From: Pseudomonadota bacterium
GTDB taxonomy: Bacteria; Pseudomonadota; Alphaproteobacteria; Rhizobiales; Rhizobiaceae
Reading direction: 5' to 3'
NCBI GenBank assembly: GCA_023433855.1
Contig: JAEYTV010000338.1
Span: 1 to 11,537, forward strand
DNA: 11,537 nucleotides
Each line of letters starts with the position of its first letter. Position 1 is the first letter of the stretch. Both the position numbers and the translations under genes were made by a program. The notes beneath the pieces were generated by a model. It was not told where the DNA came from and did no database searches. It worked only from the letters and a program-made list of their open reading frames with translations. Shown in pieces: positions 6,493-11,537 of this stretch.

Positions 6493-8187
6493 ATGACCAG
6501 ACGCCTCGAAACCATCATCGACCTGGCAACCGGCCGCGAGCCGGCCGACATCGTCCTGAAGAACGGCCGCTTCTTCGATCTTGTCACCGGCGAACTGGTG
6601 GGCTCGGACATCGCAATCTGCGGCGAGCGCATCGTCGGCACCTGCGGCAGCTATTCTGGGAAGACAGAGATCGACATCTCCGGCCGCATCGTCGTGCCCG
6701 GCTTCATCGACACCCATCTTCACATCGAGAGTTCGCTGGTCACGCCCCACGAGTTCGACCGCTGCGTCCTGCCCTATGGTGTCACGACGGCGATCTGCGA
6801 TCCGCACGAGATCGCCAACGTCATCGGCGCCGACGGTATCCGGTTCTTCCTCGATTCCGCCGAGCAGACGATCATGGACATCCGCGTCCAGCTTTCCTCC
6901 TGCGTTCCCGCCACCCACCTGGAGACCGCCGGTGCCGATCTGCCGGTCGAGAAGCTCCTGCCCTTCCGCAATCACCCCAAAGTCATCGGCCTGGCCGAAT
7001 TCATGAACTTCCCGGGCGTGATCCACAAGGATCCCGTCTGCCTCGCCAAGCTCGATGCCTTCTGGGACGACCATATAGACGGCCACGCGCCGCTCCTGCG
7101 CGGCAACGACCTGAACGGCTATCTCTCCGCCGGGATCCGCACCGAGCACGAATGCACGACCGCCGAGGAGGCGCTGGAAAAGATCCGGAAGGGCATGCAT
7201 ATCCTCGTGCGCGAAGGCTCTGTCTCCAAGGACCTCGCGGCCCTGATGCCGATCCTGACCGAGCGCCTGTCGCCCTTCCTGGCGCTGTGCACCGACGACC
7301 GCAACCCGCTCGATATCGCCGAACAGGGCCATCTCGACTACATGATCCGCACGGCGATCGCCCATGGCGTCGAGCCGCTTGCCGTCTATCGCGCCGCGTC
7401 GATTTCCGCGGCCAAAGCCTTCGGACTGCGCGACCGCGGCCTCGTCGCACCCGGCTGGCGGGCCGATCTCGTCGTCCTCGACAGCCTTGAGAACTGCAAG
7501 GCGGACATGGTCTTCTCGGCCGGCCGCAAGGTCACCGACGATCTTTTCGCCACCCGCAAGCCGGTCGCGCCCGTCGGCCTCGACAGCGTCAAGGCAGGAC
7601 TCGTGCAGGCCATGCACTTCGGCGTCCCTTTGGCCGAAGGCGAGACGCCGGTCATTGGCGTCGTCCCCGGCAAGATCATCACCGAGCATCGCCGCTACCG
7701 CCTGCCCGCCTCCGGCAACCAGACCGGTATCGACCTCGACCGGGACATCATCAAGGTCGCCGTCATCGAGCGCCACGGCCGGAACGGCAACCATGCCAAC
7801 GGCTTCGTCCAGGGATTCGGGCTGAAGAAGGGCGCCATCGCCTCCACCGACGGCCACGACAGCCATAACATCTGCGTCGTCGGCGTCTCGGAGGACGACA
7901 TGGCGCTTGCCGCCAATCGCCTCGGCGAAATCCAGGGTGGCTTCGTTGTGGTCGAGGACGGGCGGATTACGGGCGAGATCGCGCTTCCGGTCGCCGGCCT
8001 GATGAGCCTGGAGCCCTATGAGGTGGTCCGCGATACGCTGCATCACTTGAGGAAAGCCGCCTATGCCCTTGGAACGACTCTCGAAGAGCCATTCCTGCAA
8101 GTGGCATTCCTTCCCCTGCCGGTCATCCCTCACCTGAAGATTTCCGACAGGGGCATGGTCGATGTCGGCCGCTTCGAACTGATCTGA
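6493..8187 (+). CDS. ade: Adenine deaminase
   Basis: The enzyme (564 residues) hydrolyses adenine to hypoxanthine and ammonia in purine salvage and nitrogen release. It belongs to the amidohydrolase superfamily with a binuclear metal centre. [14 protein letters not shown] carries the metal ligands His75 and His77 and the Glu79 typical of this family. [38 protein letters not shown] and TEHECTT follow in order. CTDDRNP holds Asp268/Asp269, the position of the catalytic metal-ligand Asp. The C-terminal domain contains [14 protein letters not shown], characteristic of adenine deaminases rather than dihydroorotases or urease. Length agrees with bacterial Ade. ATG 6493 is supported by GGAG at 6481-6484. 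The frame is open upstream but without family sequence. It is divergent from the damaged SDR and 54 bases upstream of the ArsR gene. Confidence 0.93.
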   Translation: MTRRLETIIDLATGREPADIVLKNGRFFDLVTGELVGSDIAICGERIVGTCGSYSGKTEIDISGRIVVPGFIDTHLHIESSLVTPHEFDRCVLPYGVTTAICDPHEIANVIGADGIRFFLDSAEQTIMDIRVQLSSCVPATHLETAGADLPVEKLLPFRNHPKVIGLAEFMNFPGVIHKDPVCLAKLDAFWDDHIDGHAPLLRGNDLNGYLSAGIRTEHECTTAEEALEKIRKGMHILVREGSVSKDLAALMPILTERLSPFLALCTDDRNPLDIAEQGHLDYMIRTAIAHGVEPLAVYRAASISAAKAFGLRDRGLVAPGWRADLVVLDSLENCKADMVFSAGRKVTDDLFATRKPVAPVGLDSVKAGLVQAMHFGVPLAEGETPVIGVVPGKIITEHRRYRLPASGNQTGIDLDRDIIKVAVIERHGRNGNHANGFVQGFGLKKGAIASTDGHDSHNICVVGVSEDDMALAANRLGEIQGGFVVVEDGRITGEIALPVAGLMSLEPYEVVRDTLHHLRKAAYALGTTLEEPFLQVAFLPLPVIPHLKISDRGMVDVGRFELI

Positions 8188-8191
8188 CGAA

Positions 8192-8251
8192 ATTCAACCG
8201 ATCGGTTAACATTCAATCCGATTGCTGCGACATTCAACCTCATGGTTGAAT
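8192..8251. promoter_or_regulatory. Array of three phased operator-like inverted repeats over the ArsR start codon
   Basis: ATTCAACC at 8232-8239 and GGTTGAAT at 8244-8251 form a perfect 8-4-8 inverted repeat that contains the ATG at 8242. A second copy begins at 8192 (ATTCAACC-GATC-GGTT, with the 12-base palindrome AACCGATCGGTT at 8196-8207). A degenerate third begins at 8211 (ATTCAATC; CAATC-C-GATTG at 8214-8224). The copies start 19 and 21 bases apart, about two helical turns, so dimers would bind on one face. The obvious candidate ligand is the ArsR-family protein encoded next, acting on its own operon. Confidence 0.7.
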
Positions 8252-8655
8252 TACACGCACCCCGGATCGATACCGTCTTCCACGCGCTGAGCGACAGCAC
8301 CCGCCGCCGGATGCTGCGGGAACTCGCGAGCGGCGAACGCAGCGTCGGCCAGCTGGCCGAGCCGCACCACATGTCGCTGGCGGCCGCCTCCAAGCATATC
8401 AAGGTCCTCGAGGGCGCCGGCCTGATCCGCCGCGAGATCAGGGGCCGCACCCATGTGTGCCACCTCGAGCCCGGCCCGCTGGCGACCGCACACGAATGGC
8501 TGTCCTTCTACGAGCACTTCTGGACAAGTCGCCTGGATACCCTCGATCGCCTCCTGCGGGAGGACGATGCCCGGGGACTTTCCGGAGAAGGCCCCAAGAC
8601 ACAGCCCGAACCCGATACACCCGCAACCAAAACCGGAACTGGAGAAGACCGATGA
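8242..8655 (+). CDS. ArsR-family repressor paired with an SRPBCC/AHA1 protein
   Basis: The product (137 residues) is a winged-helix repressor. DTVFHALSDSTRRRMLREL leads, then GQLAEPHHMSLAAASKHIKVLE provides the HTH near 35-56, and GLIRREIRGRTHVCHLEP the wing. The body is of the metal-independent ArsR type that commonly precedes an AHA1/SRPBCC gene. No metal-binding cysteine pair is visible (one Cys, in the wing). The C-terminal tail after about residue 112 is rich in Pro, Thr and Gly and probably disordered. No Shine-Dalgarno precedes ATG 8242, and the start codon lies inside an operator-like palindrome, so translation may be from a very short leader. The stop overlaps the next start as ATGA (8652-8655), so the two are translationally coupled. 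Confidence 0.88.
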   Translation: MVELHAPRIDTVFHALSDSTRRRMLRELASGERSVGQLAEPHHMSLAAASKHIKVLEGAGLIRREIRGRTHVCHLEPGPLATAHEWLSFYEHFWTSRLDTLDRLLREDDARGLSGEGPKTQPEPDTPATKTGTGEDR

Positions 8656-9185
8656 ACGAAATGTCTGCGTTTGACCCCTACGGCAGGGTGACTGAACCAC
8701 TGACGCTGACGATCCAGCGCCGCCTGCCCGGCCCGATCGAGCGGGTCTGGGGCTACCTGACCGACAGCGACCTGCGTCGCCAGTGGCTCGCCGCGGGCGT
8801 CATGCCTGACGAGCCCGGCGGTACTTTCGAACTCGTCTGGCGCAATGACGAGCTTTCGACGTCGCTGGCCGGCCGCCCGGACGGCTTTCCCGAAGAACAG
8901 CGCATGCAGAGCGAGATCATCGCCTTCGAGCCCCCGCACCGGCTCGTCTTTTCATGGCCTCCGCGCGGCGAAGTCTCCTTCGAACTTCAGCAGGTGGGCA
9001 AAGACGTCCTCCTGACGCTCACCCATCGCCGCATCTCCGACCGGAGCAACATGATCATGGTCGGGGCGGGCTGGCACATGCATCTCGACATCCTGTCTGC
9101 GCGCGCCAGGGGCGAACAGCCAGGCCCCTTCTGGAAAGGCTGGCTCCGCCTCAAGGACGAATACGACCGGCTCATTCCATCCTGA
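8652..9185 (+). CDS. SRPBCC-superfamily protein, AHA1/START-like domain
   Basis: The protein (177 residues) shows the AHA1-like lipocalin-helix-grip fold. LTLTIQRRLPGPIERVWGYLTDSDLRRQWL opens strand one and the first helix, given here in part as IERVWGYLTDSDLRRQWL. PDEPGGTFEL, SEIIAFEPPHRLVFSW and LLTLTHRRI continue the sheet. A long C-terminal helix runs WHMHLDILSARARGEQ onward. Members bind hydrophobic ligands in a deep cavity; many paired with ArsR repressors have no known substrate. ATG 8652 is set by GGAG at 8641-8644 and by the four-base overlap with the ArsR stop. The product is cytoplasmic, as no signal peptide or membrane segment is seen. Confidence 0.87.
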   Translation: MNEMSAFDPYGRVTEPLTLTIQRRLPGPIERVWGYLTDSDLRRQWLAAGVMPDEPGGTFELVWRNDELSTSLAGRPDGFPEEQRMQSEIIAFEPPHRLVFSWPPRGEVSFELQQVGKDVLLTLTHRRISDRSNMIMVGAGWHMHLDILSARARGEQPGPFWKGWLRLKDEYDRLIPS

Positions 9186-9197
9186 CGCCGGGGCCAC

Positions 9198-9219
9198 CGG
9201 CTGGCTTCGGCCGGCCGGC
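9198..9219 (+). terminator. Stable hairpin with a UUCG tetraloop after the SRPBCC gene
   Basis: CCGGCTGGC at 9198-9206 pairs with GCCGGCCGG at 9211-9219 (one G-T pair) around TTCG, giving the very stable C(UUCG)G loop in RNA. Only three T follow, at 9225-9227, so it may be a weak terminator or a 3'-end stabiliser between this gene and the GFA-family gene. Confidence 0.5.
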
Positions 9220-9252
9220 CCGGTTTCCATCCATCGACACTCGGGAGCGAAG

Positions 9253-9684
9253 ATGACCAGATCCTTTACCGGCGGCTGCGCCTGCGGCGCCATCCGTTAT
9301 GACGTTTCAGGAGAACCGGTCGCTATGGTGGACTGCCAATGCCGCCAGTGCCAGCGCGAAAGCGGCACCGGGCATGCATCCCACCTTGTCTTCGAGGGCG
9401 CGGTCGTCGGCCTGGGCGGCGAGCCCACCTGCTGAGAGCTTGCCGGCGATAACGGCACGATAAAGACGCGCGCCTTCTGTCCGATCTGTGGCTCGCCGGT
9501 TTTCATGACCTTCCCGGCGGCGCCAAGCGTTTTCGTGATCCGCGCCGCCAGTCTCGACGAGCCGGAACGTTATCGTCCGCAGATGGTCACGTGGACGGAT
9601 GCTGCCCGGTCCTGGGATCACGTGGACCCCGCCTTGGTGAAGTTCGCCCGCATGCCGCCGCCAACCGCAACGGAAACCCTCTAG
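9253..9684 (+). pseudogene. GFA-family zinc protein (glutathione-dependent formaldehyde-activating-like) with in-frame TGA
   Basis: Reading through one stop gives 143 codons of a complete GFA-family domain. The N-terminal part has zinc cysteines in GGCACG (Cys9, Cys11) and CQCRQCQRESG (Cys28, Cys30, Cys33). TGA at 9433-9435 (codon 61) interrupts it. The same frame then continues ELAGDNGTIKTRAFCPICGSPVF with the second zinc pair Cys76 and Cys79, then SLDEPERYRPQMVTW, to TAG at 9682-9684. Relatives have Trp at the TGA position (T-x-W-E), so the likely change is TGG to TGA. The 60-residue product would lack Cys76/Cys79 and should not fold normally. GGGAG at 9243-9247 gives the start a good ribosome site. 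Family members range from putative formaldehyde detoxification to unknown roles. Recent nonsense mutation, readthrough or base-call error are all possible. Confidence 0.85.
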
Positions 9685-9728
9685 ACCAGGGCAACCCCAT
9701 CCGGATTGCCGCCATCGGTCGACAGGTT

Positions 9729-9765
9729 CGCCGGGATAAGCAGGCGAGATCGCCTGCCCCCGGCG
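9729..9765. terminator. Two-tier hairpin between convergent GFA and bdcA-like genes
   Basis: An outer stem CGCCGGG (9729-9735) / CCCGGCG (9759-9765) encloses a perfect inner stem CAGGCG (9741-9746) / CGCCTG (9751-9756). It sits between two convergent stop codons and may end transcription from both sides, but no T-tract is present. Confidence 0.4.
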
Positions 9766-9776
9766 CACCCTTCGGA

Positions 9777-10490
9777 TCAGGCGCCGAACGCGCCGTCGAT
9801 CGTGTGCATCGCCCCGGTCACGAAGCCCGCTTCCGGCCCGGCGAGCCAGGCAACCATGCCCGCGACTTCCTCCGGCCGACCGTGGCGCTTGATGGCCATG
9901 AACCCGTGCAGGAGGTCCTTCATCGGCCCGTTTTCCGGGTTTGCATCCGTATCGATCGGGCCGGGCTGCACGACGTTGATGGTGATCCCGCGCGGCCCGA
10001 GATCGCGTGCGAGACCGCGCGACAGGCCCTGCAGCGCCGACTTGCTGACCGCATAGGACGCCATTCCCGGAACGGGCATGCGGTCGCCGTTGACCGACCC
10101 CATGACGATGATCCTGCCGCCTTCCGGCATCTGGCGCGCAGCTTCCACCGAGGCATGATAGGGCGTGTGGAGGTTGATCCGGAACAGGCGGTCGATCGCG
10201 TCCGGGTCCTGCTCCAGCGCATCGCCGAAGACGCCGATGCCGGAGTTTACCACCAGTATGTCGAGCGGCCCCTGCTCCCGGACCGTCTTTATCACCGCGT
10301 CGCGATCGGCACTGTCGGCCTGGATCGCACGGCTGCCCGTCTCCCTTGCGAGTTGTTCGGCCGCCTCGCGTGATGCGCCGTAGGTGAAGGTCACCCGAGC
10401 GCCCTCGTCCGCGAACCGCTTGACGATGGAGGCACCGATACCGCGGCTACCGCCGATGACGAGAACAGATTTACCTTGAAAAACAGACAT
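9777..10490 (-). CDS. bdcA: BdcA-like short-chain dehydrogenase (c-di-GMP-linked biofilm dispersal family)
   Basis: This 237-residue SDR is the length of E. coli BdcA and matches my memory of it nearly end to end: GGSRGIG at 13-19, DSADRDAVI, GIGVFGDALE, HASVEAARQMPEGGRI, GSVNGDRMPV, NVVQPGPIDTDANP and the ending TGAMHTIDGAFGA. Catalytic residues Asn106, Ser132, Tyr146 and Lys150 are present, so oxidoreductase activity with NADP(H) is possible. E. coli BdcA is reported to bind cyclic di-GMP and promote biofilm dispersal; Glu50, a position altered in engineered E. coli variants, is conserved here. Whether the rhizobial protein has that role is inferred. ATG 10490 has AGGGA six bases upstream. 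The divergent TetR gene is its probable repressor. Confidence 0.88.
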   Translation of the reverse strand: MSVFQGKSVLVIGGSRGIGASIVKRFADEGARVTFTYGASREAAEQLARETGSRAIQADSADRDAVIKTVREQGPLDILVVNSGIGVFGDALEQDPDAIDRLFRINLHTPYHASVEAARQMPEGGRIIVMGSVNGDRMPVPGMASYAVSKSALQGLSRGLARDLGPRGITINVVQPGPIDTDANPENGPMKDLLHGFMAIKRHGRPEEVAGMVAWLAGPEAGFVTGAMHTIDGAFGA

Positions 10491-10506
10491 GTGTATCCCT
10501 TGAGAA

Positions 10507-10552
10507 TTAACGTAATAGGTGCTACATAAATAATCCGTCGCCAGTTCGTCAA
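10507..10552. promoter_or_regulatory. Overlapping divergent promoters with a candidate BdcR operator
   Basis: On the minus strand, TTGACG (10547-10552) and TATGTA (10523-10528) lie 18 bases apart and point to the bdcA-like gene. On the plus strand, TTAACG (10507-10512) and AATAAT (10529-10534) lie 16 bases apart and point to the TetR gene. A short palindrome TAG-GTG-CTA at 10516-10524 lies in the plus-strand spacer and touches the minus-strand -10, where a bound repressor would block both promoters. Another, TAGT-GGAT-ACTA (10562-10573), covers the TetR start codon. Confidence 0.45.
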
Positions 10553-10563
10553 GGCTTTAAATA

Positions 10564-11163
10564 GTGGATACTACAAAAAATACGCGCACCCGCGGCCGTC
10601 CTCGCCGTTTCGATCCGGAACAGGCTGTCGACATCGCCCAGCACCTCTTCCATGCGCGCGGCTTCGATGCGCTCGGCGTTGCGGAGATCACTGCGGCGCT
10701 CGGGATAAATCCGCCGAGTTTCTACGCCGCGTTCGGGAGCAAGATGGGCCTCTACCGGCGGGTCCTCGATCGCTATGCGGTGACGGAGGCGATCCCCTTT
10801 GCGGAGATCCTCAAGCCCGAGCGCCCGGTGGCGGAAGGCCTTGCACTGTTATTGGAAGAGGCGGCACGCCGATATGCGGCCGATCCCGCCGCCCCCGGCT
10901 GCCTCGTCATTGAAGGCACGCGTTGCGACGACGAGGAGGCGCGTCAGGCGGCTTGTGCCTTTCAGGCGGAAGCAGCCGACATGATCCGCGCCTATATCGC
11001 TCTCAAGTATCCGGAAAAGGCCGAACGCCTGGCGGATTTCCTATGCACGACGGCCGCCGGTCTGTCGGCGATGGCCCGCAACGGGGTCGACCTCGGCCGC
11101 CTCCTCGCCGTCGCACGCCTGGCGTCGGAGCCGTTGACGCGGGAACTCTCCGCCGCGTCGTGA
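10564..11163 (+). CDS. bdcR: TetR-family repressor, BdcR-like
   Basis: The protein (199 residues) has a TetR N-terminal HTH at about 17-62: RGRPRRFDPEQAVDIAQHLF leads in, and VAEITAALGINPPSFYAAFG is the HTH with recognition helix. E. coli BdcR (YjgJ) has the same RPRRF and GINPPS-YAAFGSK pattern, and it represses the divergent bdcA. The C-terminal half (EAARRYAADPAAPGCLV, FLCTTAAGLSAMARNGVDL) is the ligand and dimer domain of this TetR subgroup. The start is GTG at 10564 with AAGG at 10551-10554 upstream; no ATG fits. The gene is divergent from the bdcA-like gene with a 73-base gap. The inducer is unknown. Confidence 0.87.
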   Translation: MDTTKNTRTRGRPRRFDPEQAVDIAQHLFHARGFDALGVAEITAALGINPPSFYAAFGSKMGLYRRVLDRYAVTEAIPFAEILKPERPVAEGLALLLEEAARRYAADPAAPGCLVIEGTRCDDEEARQAACAFQAEAADMIRAYIALKYPEKAERLADFLCTTAAGLSAMARNGVDLGRLLAVARLASEPLTRELSAAS

Positions 11164-11166
11164 GCA

Positions 11167-11184
11167 GCCGCCGGCCGTGGCGGC
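11167..11184. terminator. Short hairpin between convergent TetR and SDR genes
   Basis: GCCGCC at 11167-11172 pairs with GGCGGC at 11179-11184 around a six-base loop, four bases after the TetR stop codon. There is no T-tract, so any terminator role is weakly supported. Confidence 0.3.
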
Positions 11185-11194
11185 GTCCCCGGCT

Positions 11195-11537
11195 CTACCA
11201 GGGCTGCGTTGCCGGTCCGACGGTGAACTCGCTGATCGTCGTATCCTCCGGGGCGTCGATGGCGAAGGCCACCACCTCCGCGATCCGGTCGGCCGATATG
11301 CCGTGGCGGTGGTAGAGGTTCTGCATCGACTGGGCGGTCGTCGTTTCGCTGATGGTTGAGAGAAGTTCCGTGTTGATCGCGGCGGGATAGAGGGTGGCGG
11401 TGCGTATGTTCGTGCCCTCCATGGCCGATTCCATGCGCAAGACCTCCATGAAGTTCCGCACGAACCACTTCGTACCGCCGTATACGGCGCTCGAGGCATA
11501 GGCCTTCAGTCCGGCGACCGAGGACGTGGCGATCACC
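11195..11537 (-). CDS. Short-chain dehydrogenase, YdfG-like (N-terminal part outside the window)
   Basis: The reading frame enters from the right edge and ends at TAG (11195-11197). About 113 residues are visible. They hold the catalytic Ser in ATSSVAG and the Tyr/Lys pair in YGGTK, then MRMES-like helix FMEVLRMESAMEGTNIR and the substrate-side turn TLYPAAINTELLSTI. The Rossmann nucleotide-binding half is missing from the window. The pattern resembles YdfG-type NADP-dependent SDRs that act on 3-hydroxy acids or serine-like substrates; the exact substrate is uncertain. The gene converges on the TetR gene with 31 bases between stops. The internal ATG at 11536 is not a likely start because it follows the middle of the fold. 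Confidence 0.85.
   Translation of the reverse strand, partial: VIATSSVAGLKAYASSAVYGGTKWFVRNFMEVLRMESAMEGTNIRTATLYPAAINTELLSTISETTTAQSMQNLYHRHGISADRIAEVVAFAIDAPEDTTISEFTVGPATQPW

Noticed and set aside
6454..8133. Long minus-strand open frame (559 codons) opposite adenine deaminase
   Set aside because: It mirrors the deaminase codons, is rich in Asp, Gly, Val and Ala, and shows no domain. It is a shadow.
8457..8651. Upstream extension of the SRPBCC gene within the ArsR gene
   Set aside because: The extra residues have no family similarity and overlap the ArsR coding region in another frame. ATG 8652 has a good ribosome site and an ATGA overlap.
9433..9435. TGA as a selenocysteine codon in the GFA-family gene
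   Set aside because: Relatives have Trp, not Cys, at this position. I see no convincing SECIS-like hairpin just after it and no selenocysteine genes in the window.
1..11537. Mobile element, prophage, CRISPR or RNA gene content
   Set aside because: No transposase, integrase, terminal repeats, spaced direct repeats or tRNA-like folds were recognised by eye. The two damaged genes do not show insertion boundaries.

Overview
The window looks like chromosomal or large-plasmid DNA from an alphaproteobacterium, most likely of the Rhizobiaceae. The clues are high GC with strong third-position bias, a NolR-type ArsR regulator, a rhizobial-style adenine deaminase, and many catabolic genes each sitting beside a local regulator. 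No rRNA, tRNA, CRISPR array, insertion sequence or phage gene was recognised. The genus cannot be fixed from this sequence alone.

Layout, left to right. (1) 1-1021: the 3' part of a HugZ/pyridoxamine-oxidase-like FMN protein gene, then a small ArsR-type repressor. The repressor is NolR-like in sequence but carries two cysteines spaced as in the sulfide/redox sensors BigR and SqrR. (2) 1022-4108: two separately terminated units. One encodes an omega-amino-acid:pyruvate aminotransferase. The other encodes a periplasmic LivK-type amino-acid-binding protein with no transporter subunits beside it. (3) 4126-5646: an Lrp/AsnC regulator divergent from a PLP-dependent threonine/serine dehydratase-like gene. 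(4) 5693-8187: a frameshifted short-chain dehydrogenase (SDR) divergent from an intact adenine deaminase. (5) 8192-9684: an array of inverted repeats overlapping the start of an ArsR-type repressor, whose stop overlaps the start of an SRPBCC/AHA1-domain gene, followed by a GFA-family zinc protein gene interrupted by an in-frame TGA. (6) 9777-11163: a divergent pair matching E. coli bdcA (SDR, biofilm dispersal) and bdcR (TetR repressor). (7) 11195-11537: the 3' end of a further SDR gene that runs off the window.

A shared theme of the central block (1282-8187) is nitrogen scavenging: deamination or transamination of amino acids and adenine, amino-acid capture, and an Lrp-type regulator. Joint control is an inference. 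The genes lie in separate transcription units divided by clear terminators or by divergent and convergent arrangements.

The points most worth following are the cysteine pair in the NolR-like regulator, the phased operator array overlapping the ArsR start codon, and two damaged genes (SDR and GFA) that are either recent pseudogenes or sequence errors. I found no large undescribed multi-gene system.
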